DNA from: Nocardia sp. CY41
GTDB taxonomy: Bacteria; Actinomycetota; Actinomycetes; Mycobacteriales; Mycobacteriaceae
Assembly: GCF_009829325.1 (NCBI RefSeq)
Contig: NZ_VUOS01000024.1
Location: forward strand, 1 to 64,000
DNA: 64,000 nucleotides
Reading direction: 5' to 3'
In this document: positions 51,352 to 60,297 of the stretch, one piece after another
Layout: the number at the start of each line of letters is the position of its first letter
Position numbering within the stretch: the stretch's first letter is position 1
Position numbers and translations under genes: made by a program
The notes under the pieces: model-generated
Seen by the model: only the letters and a program-made list of their open reading frames with translations
Databases searched by the model: none
Told to the model about the DNA's origin: nothing

Positions 51352-52689
51352 ATGTATCGACAGCATGGGCGTTCTCGGGTGGGGTTGCGGCGCTGGGCCG
51401 CTCCGGTGGCGGTGGCGGTGGCCGCGGTGTGCGTCGCCGTGGTGACCGGGGTGGGGATGGACACGCGCGAGGCCGCGGCCGCCCCGGTGGGCGACTTCTA
51501 CGTCCCGCCCGCGCAGATCCCGCCGGAACCGGGCGCGATCATCAAGACCGCGCCGATGACGCTGTTCGCGACGCTGCCCACGGACAAGGGATGGCCGGGC
51601 AAGGCGCAGCACGTCATGTACACCTCGCGGTTGCAGGACGGGTCGCCGGTCGCGGTGTCGGGAACTTTCATCGACGCCACCGGTCCCTGGCAGGGGCCGG
51701 GGTCGCGCCCGACGGTGGTCATCGGCCCGGGCACCTCCGGCCAGGGCGACCGCTGCGCGATGTCGGTGGCCTTCTCCACCGGGGTCACGGTGTACACCGA
51801 CCCCTCGCCGGGACTGTCGGCCAATCAGGAGCTGCCCGCCTCGGTGGTGTGGAGCGCGCTGGGTGCGCGGGTGCTGGTGACCGATTACATCGGCCTGGGC
51901 ACGCCGGGAATCCATACCTACGCCAACCGGATCGAATCAGCGCATGCTGTCCTCGACGGTGCCCGTGCCGCAAACAACCTCGCCGGAGTCGGTCCCGACG
52001 CCCCGCTGGTGCTGTGGGGTTACTCCCAAGGCGGCGGCGCCACCGCGGCAGCGGCGGAGCTGCAGCCGGAGTACGCGCCCGAACTCGCCCTGAAAGGGAC
52101 CTGGGCCGGTGGGCCGGTCGCGGACCTCGCCGCGATCCTGGAGCGCATCGACGGCTCGCTCATCAGCGGCGCCATCGGATTCGCGATCAACGGTCTGCTC
52201 GCCCGCTATCCAGAACTGCAGAAGGCGGACGACCGGGTGACCAGCCCCGCGGGGCGCGCGATGCTGGAGACCCTCAGCGACGAATGCATCGGCGACATCA
52301 TCACCCGCCACGCCTTCATGAAGACCGGCGCGATGATCGATGACGGTCGCTCGCTGACCGAGCATCTGGCCGCGATTCCCGAGGCCGCTCCCGTCCTGGC
52401 CGAGATGCGCGTCGGCAACCGCACTCCGGCGACGCCGGTGCTGATCACCAGTGGCCTGAACGACGACACCGTCCCCTACGGCCAGGCCCGCCGGCTCGCC
52501 GAGGATTGGTGCGCGAAGGGCGCTACGGTCACCTTCCGCACCAACGACCTGCCGCCGATCCTGCCGGGCGCCACCATTCCGAACCATTTCGGACCCGAGA
52601 TGATCGACGGATTCGGTCCCGACAACGCGATCACCTATCTGCTGGATCGCCTCGCGGGGAAGCCTGTCTCCGGCTGCACCATCGACTGA
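51352..52689 (+). CDS. LIP-family secretory lipase
   Basis: A 445-residue exported alpha/beta hydrolase of the secretory lipase (LIP) family. The signal peptide is long: basic MYRQHGRSRVGLRRW, hydrophobic AAPVAVAVAAVCVAVVTGVG, and cleavage after AAA near residue 44. The nucleophile elbow is GYSQGG (Ser225), the acid is in NDDTVPYG, and the His in IPNHFG. Cys in GDRCAM and the C-terminal GCTID may form disulfides. The enzyme would hydrolyse triacylglycerols or esters outside the cell. A hairpin terminator follows at 52717. It shares no operon. Confidence 0.9.
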   Translation: MYRQHGRSRVGLRRWAAPVAVAVAAVCVAVVTGVGMDTREAAAAPVGDFYVPPAQIPPEPGAIIKTAPMTLFATLPTDKGWPGKAQHVMYTSRLQDGSPVAVSGTFIDATGPWQGPGSRPTVVIGPGTSGQGDRCAMSVAFSTGVTVYTDPSPGLSANQELPASVVWSALGARVLVTDYIGLGTPGIHTYANRIESAHAVLDGARAANNLAGVGPDAPLVLWGYSQGGGATAAAAELQPEYAPELALKGTWAGGPVADLAAILERIDGSLISGAIGFAINGLLARYPELQKADDRVTSPAGRAMLETLSDECIGDIITRHAFMKTGAMIDDGRSLTEHLAAIPEAAPVLAEMRVGNRTPATPVLITSGLNDDTVPYGQARRLAEDWCAKGATVTFRTNDLPPILPGATIPNHFGPEMIDGFGPDNAITYLLDRLAGKPVSGCTID

Positions 52690-52716
52690 ATATCGTTCTG
52701 CCCACGCCCAGCGGAC

Positions 52717-52744
52717 CCGTCATTCGTCAGCCGTCGAATGACGG
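52717..52744 (+). terminator. hairpin terminator of the lipase gene
   Basis: CCGTCATTCG / CGAATGACGG is a perfect 10-bp stem 28 bases past the lipase stop, with outer complementary bases ACCCG and CGGGT extending it after a bulge. It has no T-run. Confidence 0.55.
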
Positions 52745-52944
52745 CGGGTTCACCTCCTGAACCGGCTGCACGCGTCCGCCCGGCCGCAGCGCGACTGTGA
52801 TCGCGGTCCGGAACCGGATGCTGCATGCCGAGCCCGCGCCCGTGACGAGCCGGTCGCGGGCTCGCCCGAAGGGGCAGGGCAGTGTGATCGCGTCCGGTCA
52901 CCAGCGCGGCCGTCGGCCGTGAAGGCGAACGAATAAGCGGGCTT

Positions 52945-53910
52945 TCAGATGGCGTGGCCCCGTAGGAAGCTCAGCCGTTTCCGGACGGTGACGACGATCC
53001 GGCGCCGCGCGGAGCCGGATGTGGATGCCGCGTAGGCGCAGGTGAGGATCAGCGCGCAGCCGAGCAGCTGCGGGATCGTGGGGTGTTCGCCGAGGACGAC
53101 AGCGGCCAGGCCGATCGCGCCGACGGGGGTCAGCAGCAGCATGGCCGCGCTCGCCGTGCTGCTCAGGTGGGAGGTGGCCAGGGCGATCAAGAGCCAGCCA
53201 CCGATCTGCCCGCACACCGCCGTCAGGGCCAGCCAACCCAGCGGCCCCCAGCCAGGCGTGTAGGTGACGCCTGGCCACACTGCCCCGACGACGGCCGCGG
53301 AGGCGAGCACGACCCGGTAGGACTGCGCCACCTGACCGCCGTGCCCACCGCGCCGCAGGAGGAAGAGGAACGCCGAATAACACAAGGCGGCGAGGAGGGC
53401 GTGGGCCGTTCCCCGGGCCGGGGCGCTGCCGGTGGCTCCGGTCTCGAGGATGCCACCGGTGAGCAGGATGCCCGCCGCCATGAACGGCAGCACGACGAGG
53501 AACGTGCGCCGGACCGGCTCGCGGTCGATGAGCAAGGCCAGCACGGGAACGACGACGACCTGCGCGTTCACCAGCACCGCGGTCAACCCGGCGCCGACCT
53601 CGGCGATCGCTTGGGTCCACAGCAGCGCGTCGGCGGCGAACAGTACCCCGGCGACCGCCGCGATCGCACCGCGCCGCCAGGGCAGCGACCCTTCTGTGGC
53701 GCGTTCCGCGCGGGCGAGCGGCCACAGCAACGGCAGCGCGAGCAGGCATCGGAAGAACGTGGCGGTGGCCGGCGAGGCGCCGGACAAGCCGATGAAGATC
53801 CCCGATGTGGCGACGCCGAGCGCACCGACGGCCATCGCCGACCGAGGCCGAGCCCGAGCCGCGCGCGACACCGCCCCGAGCACTTGTCGCCGTTCGGCGA
53901 TATCGACCAT
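52945..53910 (-). CDS. EamA-family drug/metabolite exporter
   Basis: A 321-residue membrane protein with ten predicted helices in two EamA repeats, the DMT transporter layout. Examples are ALGVATSGIFIGLSGASPAT in the first helix pair, LTAVLVNAQVVVVPVLALLI in the middle, and LLTPVGAIGLAAVVLGEHPT in the second repeat, the usual position of the conserved Pro/Gly. The C-terminus is basic and cytosolic. It could export a small metabolite or amino acid. It is convergent with the lipase and divergent from the sigma-factor operon; no direct tie to the biosynthetic cluster is visible. Confidence 0.85.
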   Translation of the reverse strand: MVDIAERRQVLGAVSRAARARPRSAMAVGALGVATSGIFIGLSGASPATATFFRCLLALPLLWPLARAERATEGSLPWRRGAIAAVAGVLFAADALLWTQAIAEVGAGLTAVLVNAQVVVVPVLALLIDREPVRRTFLVVLPFMAAGILLTGGILETGATGSAPARGTAHALLAALCYSAFLFLLRRGGHGGQVAQSYRVVLASAAVVGAVWPGVTYTPGWGPLGWLALTAVCGQIGGWLLIALATSHLSSTASAAMLLLTPVGAIGLAAVVLGEHPTIPQLLGCALILTCAYAASTSGSARRRIVVTVRKRLSFLRGHAI

Positions 53911-54070
53911 CGCTCGACGCTATAACCGGAGAATCGAGGGGAGCATCCGAATATTTCGTGCCGGGGGAGTGCCGAGCCGAGGACCGGTTCGGGGAGCGTT
54001 GCTTCGAGCGCGGCGCGGTGTGCTGAGATTCGGTGTGAATCCTTTGACGACGTCCGGTCCTCTCATAGAT

Positions 54071-54092
54071 GTGCCGGCAACCGGGCCGGCAC
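54071..54092 (+). promoter_or_regulatory. stable hairpin in the sigma operon leader
   Basis: GTGCCGGC AACCGG GCCGGCAC forms a perfect 8-bp stem with a 6-base loop, ending 7 bases before the ribosome site GAGGAGG of the 29-residue gene. It may be an attenuator, an RNA-stability element or a protein site controlling translation of the sigma-factor operon. Confidence 0.45.
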
Positions 54093-54109
54093 GGATCGAG
54101 GAGGTTGTC

Positions 54110-54199
54110 GTGATCGTTGCCGCCATCGCCGTCGCCGTTCTGCTGGTCGGCTGGTGTAGCGTCACCCTGTTCCGCCGCTGGAGCCGTTCCCGTGACTGA
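54110..54199 (+). CDS. 29-residue single-span membrane peptide
   Basis: Begins at GTG 54110 behind a perfect GAGGAGG. The product (VIVAAIAVAVLLVGWCSVTL, then FRRWSRSRD) is one membrane helix followed by a basic tail. Its last 8 bases overlap the sigma-factor start, so the two are translationally coupled. It is too short for normal gene finders. It could be a membrane sensor or anchor that tunes the sigma factor, or act mainly to couple translation. Confidence 0.6.
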   Translation: MIVAAIAVAVLLVGWCSVTLFRRWSRSRD

Positions 54200-54758
54200 C
54201 CGCGTCTGGCCTGACGAGCAATTGGTCACCGCCGCCCGAGAAGGCGACGTCGCGGCCATCACCGCACTGGTGTCGGGTTCCTACCCGCATGTTCGCCGGT
54301 TCGCCCACACCCTGTGCGCGTCCGCCGAGGACGCGGAGGACGCCGCTCAGGAAGCGCTGATCATCCTGTATCGCAAGATCGGGACGTTGCGGGCCTCCGG
54401 CGCGCTGGCCTCGTGGATGTTCCGCATCGTCCGCAACGAGTGCCTGCGGCAATGGCGCATGGTGACCCGGCACGTCGAACCGATCCCGGATTCCGCCGTG
54501 GCGTCCGCCGAGGACGAGGCCGTGCAGCGGCTCGAAGCGGGCCGGGTGGCGGCGGTGATCGCCGCCCTGCCCGCCGACCAGCGGCGGGTGCTGATCATGC
54601 GCGACGTCCAGGGATACAGCGGCCGGATGGTCGCGCACATGCTCGGCTTGAGCGTCGCGGCGATGAAGTCACGTCTGCACCGCGCCCGGGCAGCGGTTCA
54701 GCACGAGCTGCGGAGTACCCCGCAGCCGACTCCGGAGAGGAGCGAAGTACATGACTGA
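54192..54758 (+). CDS. ECF-type RNA polymerase sigma factor
   Basis: A 188-residue sigma-70-family protein. Region 2 is ASAEDAEDAAQEALIILYRK, then WMFRIVRNECLRQWR; region 4 is LPADQRRVLIMRDVQGYSGR with the HTH MVAHMLGLSVAAMKSRLHRA. It lacks a region 3 and has no extra C-terminal domain. It sits between a 29-residue membrane peptide and a 123-residue membrane protein with overlapping starts and stops, so the neighbours are probably its regulators (anti-sigma-like). The last gene carries a Cys motif that could be redox- or metal-sensing. Confidence 0.88.
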   Translation: MTDRVWPDEQLVTAAREGDVAAITALVSGSYPHVRRFAHTLCASAEDAEDAAQEALIILYRKIGTLRASGALASWMFRIVRNECLRQWRMVTRHVEPIPDSAVASAEDEAVQRLEAGRVAAVIAALPADQRRVLIMRDVQGYSGRMVAHMLGLSVAAMKSRLHRARAAVQHELRSTPQPTPERSEVHD

Positions 54759-55122
54759 CGAGCGGAGTTTCGCCAGCGCCTCGGTGTCCCGGCACCTGGC
54801 CCGCGGCGTCATCGGATTCGGCGCGCTGATCGGCGCCATCGCATTGATGCCTGTCGTCGGGGCGTTCAGCTTGCTGCTCGCACCGGTCGGATTTCTCGCC
54901 TTGCGCGGATGCCCGACCTGCTGGCTGATCGGACTGATGCAAACCGTCTCGCGGGGCCGCCTGCAGCGGTCGTGCGCCGACGGTCAGTGCCGATTGACCA
55001 CAGCCGGACACGGCGGGGCCGAGCACGGGACGGGCGATCGGGCACCTGCCGCGTTCGTCTCTCTTTCGTCCGATCACGATGTGACAGAACGGTTTGCGCG
55101 CGACTTCGTGCGGCAGAACTGA
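54751..55122 (+). CDS. membrane protein with Cys motifs, downstream of sigma factor
   Basis: A 123-residue protein. Two membrane helices (VIGFGALIGAIALMPVVGAF, LLLAPVGFLALRG) are followed by GCPTCWLIGLMQTVSRGR and SCADGQCRLT, two CxxC/CxxxxC pairs, and a His/Asp-rich soluble tail. This CPTCW type protein is a frequent partner of ECF sigma factors in Streptomyces-like genomes, but its biochemistry is not known. The ATGA overlap with the sigma gene indicates coupling. A redox- or metal-responsive anti-sigma role is inference from context. Confidence 0.7.
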   Translation: MTDERSFASASVSRHLARGVIGFGALIGAIALMPVVGAFSLLLAPVGFLALRGCPTCWLIGLMQTVSRGRLQRSCADGQCRLTTAGHGGAEHGTGDRAPAAFVSLSSDHDVTERFARDFVRQN

Positions 55123-55142
55123 CGCAGCCGTCGTCCGCCGAG

Positions 55143-55175
55143 TCCGAGCGCACGTCATTTCGGGGTGCGCTCGGA
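55143..55175 (+). terminator. terminator of the sigma operon
   Basis: TCCGAGCGCA / TGCGCTCGGA, a perfect 10-bp stem with a 13-base loop, followed by TTTCG. It lies 20 bases past the last gene of the sigma operon. Confidence 0.7.
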
Positions 55176-55192
55176 TTTCGTCGGCGGCCGCG

Positions 55193-55414
55193 TCACGGCC
55201 CGAATTGCTCCGCCGACGCCACCGGCTCGAGTGCGCGGATCTTCGGTTCGCTCAGGCCGATACGCGTGAACAGTTCTGTAGCCGCGCCCAGAGCATCCTG
55301 AGCGACGCTTCGCGAATTCAGTCCGCCCGCCGCAGTTCCGGTGCGCCGCATCGCAGTCACCGCCGCAGCGGCACATCGTCTTCGAATTGCGGAAGCGTCT
55401 GCGCTGCTGGACAT
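55193..55414 (-). CDS. small hypothetical protein
   Basis: A 73-residue frame with good codon use (MSSSADASAIRRRCAAAAVT, then SVAQDALGAATELFTRIGLS and KIRALEPVASAEQFGP). It is Ala-rich and helical, ending in a polar tail. The ribosome site is weak. It is divergent from the SCO2524-like gene and convergent with the sigma operon terminator. No family is recognised. Confidence 0.4.
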   Translation of the reverse strand: MSSSADASAIRRRCAAAAVTAMRRTGTAAGGLNSRSVAQDALGAATELFTRIGLSEPKIRALEPVASAEQFGP

Positions 55415-55530
55415 CTCGCAGCAAACACGGCGTCGTAAACGGTGCTTGGCTAAGTGAACTCCGCGGGGCACACTCTAAGTAACGACGTCCGGCGCAGCCG
55501 GTCGAACGCGGGGGCGAGGTCCGACAGCAG

Positions 55531-57381
55531 ATGAGGATTCGGCCGAGGCAGCAGCTGCTCGAGCTGTGGCGAGCGGTGCTCGCGTGTTCCTACCCGGACG
55601 GGAAGTGGATCTGGGGCGGACGCGACGGCGCGAACTCGATCAGCGACGCCGAACAACTGCTGTGCCTGCTGTATCCGGCGACGGAGATCGAAGCGTTCGC
55701 GCTGGACCAGCCGAACGACATGAGTTCCGACGTCAAGGCCGCGCTCGCCCCCTTCGGCGAGGAGACCCGCATCGGCGGTGTGCTGGTCGATCTGGTGGAG
55801 GACTACCTGCGCCGCTACACCGGGCCCGACGGCGAGCCGATCTTCGCCAGCGGCTCCTATCTCCGCTGCGGCGACGGCAGCCCGCTCAGCGCGGCGCAAT
55901 CGGCGGTGGAGGTGGTCGACTCCTATTCGATGTCGCTGAGCCTGTGTATCGCGGCGCTGCGGTTCCTGCGCGGATTCCTGCGATTCGTCAGCGGTGAGGT
56001 CCGGCGGGAGGCCCGGCAACTGCGCGAGCGGATCCCCGCGGTGATCGAGCAGATCAGCGCGCGCCTCACCGCCGCCATGGCGGGCCTGGTCCGCAGTTTC
56101 GTCATCCACACCCCCGAGCCGCACACCGAGTTCGGGCAGTCGATCGTCTACATGCTCAACCAGACCCGCACCTCACCGGACGAGATCATCGAACGGCTGT
56201 CCACGCAGCTGGAACGCCTGCGGGTGCAGGCGGCCAACGAGGTCAGGCTCAGCCAGACCACCGAGATGGATATCGCCGACGACGGGCGGCTGTTCGAATG
56301 CGGATGGAGCTGGGGCATCGTGCGCAGCGCCGAACCCATCGACCTGGTGCCCGGTAGGACCAGCAGCGTGGCCGGGCACGCCGAATCCCGCCCTTACCTG
56401 TATTTCACCGCCGTCGCCCTGGACGGCATCCTCGACCTGTCCTCGCAACGTATCCGGGAACTCGATCTGCTCACCGACGAGCAGCGCGTCCTCGCCGACG
56501 CGCTGCAGCTGCGGTTGGAGCTGACGCGCAACTACTGGTCGAGGGTCGCCCGCTTCGGCAGCGGACGCTGGCCGCTGGAGGACATCCCGTGGCGCACTGC
56601 CGACGGCGAGGAATCGGAGTACTTCAGTCTCGTGATCACCGCGATGCTCATCCAGGACCTGGTCTACCGGGACAGCACCGAGGATCTGGCGCGCACGGTG
56701 GCCGTGCTCGACCAGCTCGGCCGCCGCGGGCGCATCACCAGCCGGTTCACCGTCGACGACCCGGCCGCGCCGCTGCACTATCCGGGTGTGCGGCTGGGCT
56801 TGGCGGGCAGCGAGGAGGTGGCCGAGGGAGTCCAGTTGGTCTGGTATGTGCCAGATTTCGCGACCTTGCTGCTCAAACGCTGCCTGCAAGCCGCGCGCCT
56901 GCGCACCGACGTGGACACCCGCGACCAGTTGATGGCGCTGGCGGAGTCCGCGATGGACCACCTCGACCAGCGCGTGCTGCGGGACGGCCCGGTGGTCGGT
57001 CTGTGGGACGACATCGGCCGGGTCGTCGGCGTGGCGGACGCGCTGCCGGAAGGGCCGTCCTGGTTCGTCACCGAGCGCATGATGGAGTGCCTGGTCATCG
57101 CGTACAGCACGTTCGAGCAACCTCCGCTGGCGCCCCAGGCGATGGTCGCCCGCGCCGTGGATCTGCTCAGCGAGGCCGAGCATCTGCTGAATCAGGAGGA
57201 ACTGGAGGTCGAAGGCCAGGATCTGTCGCCGAAACAGGCCGCGGTGAACCGGATCCGGCAATCGCTGGACCGGGCCCGGCGCGTGCTGCGCGAGCGACCC
57301 GGCACCGCGTACAGCCTGGCCACACAGGCGTTGGTCCAGCTCGACGAACTGGCGTACGCCCGCCGGGACGCGACACGGTAG
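55531..57381 (+). CDS. SCO2524-family protein
   Basis: A 616-residue, largely helical soluble protein that fits the SCO2524 family by length and motifs: GKWIWGGRDGANSISDAEQL near the N-terminus, LLYPATEIEAFALDQPNDMS, and AAVNRIRQSLDRARRVLRER at the end. It has no membrane segment and no enzyme motif I can name. It opens a four-gene cassette (SCO2524-2523-2522-2521) with intergenic gaps of 8, 0 and 1 bases, so all four proteins are probably made in fixed proportion. Families were named from a Streptomyces coelicolor locus; I know of no established function. Confidence 0.85.
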   Translation: MRIRPRQQLLELWRAVLACSYPDGKWIWGGRDGANSISDAEQLLCLLYPATEIEAFALDQPNDMSSDVKAALAPFGEETRIGGVLVDLVEDYLRRYTGPDGEPIFASGSYLRCGDGSPLSAAQSAVEVVDSYSMSLSLCIAALRFLRGFLRFVSGEVRREARQLRERIPAVIEQISARLTAAMAGLVRSFVIHTPEPHTEFGQSIVYMLNQTRTSPDEIIERLSTQLERLRVQAANEVRLSQTTEMDIADDGRLFECGWSWGIVRSAEPIDLVPGRTSSVAGHAESRPYLYFTAVALDGILDLSSQRIRELDLLTDEQRVLADALQLRLELTRNYWSRVARFGSGRWPLEDIPWRTADGEESEYFSLVITAMLIQDLVYRDSTEDLARTVAVLDQLGRRGRITSRFTVDDPAAPLHYPGVRLGLAGSEEVAEGVQLVWYVPDFATLLLKRCLQAARLRTDVDTRDQLMALAESAMDHLDQRVLRDGPVVGLWDDIGRVVGVADALPEGPSWFVTERMMECLVIAYSTFEQPPLAPQAMVARAVDLLSEAEHLLNQEELEVEGQDLSPKQAAVNRIRQSLDRARRVLRERPGTAYSLATQALVQLDELAYARRDATR

Positions 57382-57389
57382 GGGGCATC

Positions 57390-58304
57390 GTGCTGGTGTT
57401 CTCCACCTCCGACAAGGGCGGCACCGGACGGTCGGTGACCAGTTGCAACATCGCCTACCGGCTGTGCCGCTCCGGTCTCAACGTCGCCTACGCCGACTTC
57501 GACCTCGGCTCGCCCACCGCCGGTGCGCTGTTCGAGATCAGCTCGACCGAACGCGGCGTGCCCCGCGGCGGCGTGCATTCCTACCTGCTCGGTGAGAGCG
57601 GAACCGTGGCCCGCGTCGACGTGGGCGCGGCGACCGATCGGCCGGAACTGAGGCGCATCGGCCCGAATTCGGGCCGGCTGGTGCTGCTGCCCGGGGACGA
57701 GGGCGGCGCGGAATTCCTCACCGACGACGACGCGGTGGTGCAGCGGTGCGCCGAACTGCTGGTGGCGCTGGATCAGGAATTCCGGGTCGTGATCGTGGAT
57801 CTCAGCGCGGGACGCTCCGCGGCGCTACAGATCGCGCTGCAGGCCACTGCCCTGCCGCAGTTGCGCGAGCGCACCGCGCGCTGGCTGATCTTCCACCGCT
57901 GGACTCGCCAGCACATCCTGGCCGCCGCCGGCCTGGTGTACGGCTCACACGGATTGCTGAAGGCCGGCGCCGAATGTGGTCACGACCCGGAGGAGTTGCT
58001 CGGCTCGGTGCGTTACGTGCGTACCGCGGTGCCCGACGCCAACTGGGACGGAGTCGCCCAGCGACCCGCGCAGGCGGCGTGGCTGCAAGAACAGGACACC
58101 GCGTTGCGGCGGCTGGCGACCGCCAAACGACTCGGCACCACGGCGGTGCTCGGCTCCACCCCGATCGAGCCGGTGTTGCAGCGGCGCGAACAGCTCATCC
58201 TCGACGCCGACGTCAACGCGCAGATCGCCAACGAGGGCACCGCCCTGGCCTATGCCGAACTGGCTCGCCGACTGATCGACATCGCCACGTGGGAGAGGCT
58301 GTAG
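57390..58304 (+). CDS. SCO2523-family variant P-loop protein
   Basis: A 304-residue ParA/MinD-like protein starting at GTG 57390. The deviant Walker A is FSTSDKGGTGRS, with the first (signature) Lys kept and the usual second Lys replaced by Arg, followed by SVTSCNIAYRLCRSG. Walker A-prime/switch is ADFDLGSPTAG, and Walker B is VVIVDLSAGRSAALQ. Such proteins normally bind ATP and dimerise on membranes or DNA; the Arg may weaken hydrolysis. It is the likely motor or switch of the SCO2521-2524 set and sits second in the cassette. Confidence 0.88.
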   Translation: MLVFSTSDKGGTGRSVTSCNIAYRLCRSGLNVAYADFDLGSPTAGALFEISSTERGVPRGGVHSYLLGESGTVARVDVGAATDRPELRRIGPNSGRLVLLPGDEGGAEFLTDDDAVVQRCAELLVALDQEFRVVIVDLSAGRSAALQIALQATALPQLRERTARWLIFHRWTRQHILAAAGLVYGSHGLLKAGAECGHDPEELLGSVRYVRTAVPDANWDGVAQRPAQAAWLQEQDTALRRLATAKRLGTTAVLGSTPIEPVLQRREQLILDADVNAQIANEGTALAYAELARRLIDIATWERL

Positions 58305-59315
58305 ATGCGGGATACACAGGGCTACAGCGAGGCGACCGAGGAGCCCCGAATCGCTTCCATCCCGTTGTCGCACTTGTCGATCGAGGTCGGGCATTTCTAT
58401 CCCAACGACATCACCTCCGATATCGAACGGGTCGGTGCGGAGTTCCGCCGCATCGTCCCGCTGGTCGCGGCCTTCGTCGAGTCGGCCAAGGTGCAGTACG
58501 GTCCGAACGCCAGGGTGAGCACCTGCTACCTGATCGACGACTACTTCCAGCCCGATACCGACCCGTCCGCCATCCTCGCCAAACTGCTGGCCGCCGCGGA
58601 AGAGTCCGGGCTGGTCATCGACTACCTGGCGCGCGAGTCGGGTTGCTGGCGCGCCGCCAGATTCGTCGACGGTGTGGCGTTCGGTGAGCCGATCCCGGTG
58701 GCGGAGCTGGTGGCCGCGCGCATCGTCGCCGAGCCCGCGCCGCCGAGCACCGGCCGCAGGCCACCCACCGCGGAATCGGGGTGGTTGTGCAACGGCCGCC
58801 GGTCCTCGGAGGACGAACGCGGCCAAGCCATGCGCCAGCGCAGTTATCAGCCGCCGGAGGAGTTCGGCCGCCGGGAACACTCGATCTTCCTCGACGTGGA
58901 ATTGTGGAGCAAGCACGTCGTCGACGGGGTGACGGTGACCCGGTGGTCGTGCCCGTTCCTGGCCGCCGTCTGGCATCTGCTGCGACTCGGCATGCTGCGC
59001 TATCACGGTGACGCCGTCGTGGATCCGCAACCATGGCACCGCGACGACCTCACACCGCGCCGTTGGCACGACATCCCACCGGTGGTGCAGCTCAACCCGG
59101 CCGCGGCACCCTTCGCCGCCTACAAGACGTTGTCGATGCTGCCCAAGCGATACATCGGCATCGAGCACGCCGTGCGGCTGGTGCTCGACCACCTCGATCT
59201 CGACGACGACGTGCTCGAGCAGGTCATCGGCCGCGGCGCCGAGGAGGTTCCGCCGGTGCCGGTGCCGCGCCAGGTCAGCGAGCGGCTCTCCCACCTGCTG
59301 CTCGACGGGACGTGA
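58305..59315 (+). CDS. SCO2522-family protein
   Basis: A 336-residue soluble protein directly abutting the P-loop gene stop. Characteristic sequence includes PLSHLSIEVGHFYPNDITSD, STCYLIDDYFQPDTDPS, RESGCWRAARFVDGVAFG, SGWLCNGRRSSEDERGQAMR and HSIFLDVELWSKHVVDG. The invariant-looking Asp, Trp and Cys positions suggest an enzyme or nucleotide-binding fold, but I cannot assign one. It shares the cassette with SCO2524, SCO2523 and SCO2521 families. Length agrees with relatives and no frame problem is seen. Confidence 0.85.
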   Translation: MRDTQGYSEATEEPRIASIPLSHLSIEVGHFYPNDITSDIERVGAEFRRIVPLVAAFVESAKVQYGPNARVSTCYLIDDYFQPDTDPSAILAKLLAAAEESGLVIDYLARESGCWRAARFVDGVAFGEPIPVAELVAARIVAEPAPPSTGRRPPTAESGWLCNGRRSSEDERGQAMRQRSYQPPEEFGRREHSIFLDVELWSKHVVDGVTVTRWSCPFLAAVWHLLRLGMLRYHGDAVVDPQPWHRDDLTPRRWHDIPPVVQLNPAAAPFAAYKTLSMLPKRYIGIEHAVRLVLDHLDLDDDVLEQVIGRGAEEVPPVPVPRQVSERLSHLLLDGT

Positions 59316-59316
59316 C

Positions 59317-60288
59317 ATGGCCGCGACCACGCCTCTGGTCGTCCTCGGTGAGGTGCGCACCTGCCTGCTGCCGTCGGCGACCGCGCTGACCGGTGCGGAG
59401 GCCTGCGATCTGCTCGCGCTGATGCCCGGCTGCACGGTGCGGTGGCGGGAGCGGCCGGGGACGCTGGCAGTGTCACCGACCACGGCGGTCGGCGTCGACT
59501 GCGACCTGTCGCTGGGCGAGCAGACCGCGCACATCGTCGGCACCGTGGCGACCAGTGCCGTCCTGTCCGGTGGACGCGTGCTGCAGTCCACCGCGCGTAC
59601 TCAGGTGATCCGTGCAGGCAGTCGGCGCAGGCAGACCTGGTCGCACTACCTCAGCCGGAAGGGCGTGACGGAGGTGATCAGCCGCATACCCGAAAGGGCT
59701 ACCGCCGCCCAGGCTTTGGCCGAGGGATATCTCACCGGGCCGATCGGCGACGACACGCTGGACCTGGCCTCCATCAGCGAACGCCTGCTGGCTCGACTGC
59801 GCGCCGACACCAGGCTGGACCAGAAGCCGCCGGTGCGAGCCGGAACCACCCGGCTGCGCTGGACCGCGCAGATCGGGGGAAGCGCGGGTCCCGCGGCCGC
59901 GCTGTATCTCGACGACGCCGCCCTCCGTACGGTCCGGATGATCGTCCGCGAAGAAACGGATCTGGAGGCGGCGCAACGATTCTGCGAGGACCTGGCCGCG
60001 CACGATTGGTTGCTGACCGTGGTCGCCGATGCGCTGGCCGAGGCCGACCGCTTCCCGTCGCACAGCCGGGAACGCACCGACCTGCTGGCCCCGGTGCTGG
60101 AAGACCTCACCGGGCTGTGGATGCCGGGAGCCCACACCCCGGCATCGATGCGCGCGTTGTGGCGGGATCTGCAGGTCGATCCCGGGTTGTCCCGCCAGTG
60201 GAGCGCCCTGGTCGCGCGGCTGCGGGATCGTATCGCGGTCGCGACGCTACATGCGTTGCAGCACAAAGCCTTCGACACCGAGTGGTAG
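59317..60288 (+). CDS. SCO2521-family protein
   Basis: A 323-residue soluble protein starting one base after the SCO2522 stop. The first half is beta-rich (LVVLGEVRTCLLPSATALTG, TAVGVDCDLSLGEQTAHIVG, QTWSHYLSRKGVTEVI). The second half is helical (FCEDLAAHDWLLTVVADALA, MRALWRDLQVDPGLSRQWSA). No membrane segment or known catalytic motif. It ends the cassette, 10 bases before the stop of a convergent channel-like gene. The SAM-methyltransferase family SCO2525 found next to these genes elsewhere is not present in this window. Confidence 0.85.
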   Translation: MAATTPLVVLGEVRTCLLPSATALTGAEACDLLALMPGCTVRWRERPGTLAVSPTTAVGVDCDLSLGEQTAHIVGTVATSAVLSGGRVLQSTARTQVIRAGSRRRQTWSHYLSRKGVTEVISRIPERATAAQALAEGYLTGPIGDDTLDLASISERLLARLRADTRLDQKPPVRAGTTRLRWTAQIGGSAGPAAALYLDDAALRTVRMIVREETDLEAAQRFCEDLAAHDWLLTVVADALAEADRFPSHSRERTDLLAPVLEDLTGLWMPGAHTPASMRALWRDLQVDPGLSRQWSALVARLRDRIAVATLHALQHKAFDTEW

Positions 60289-60297
60289 CGGTGGAAA

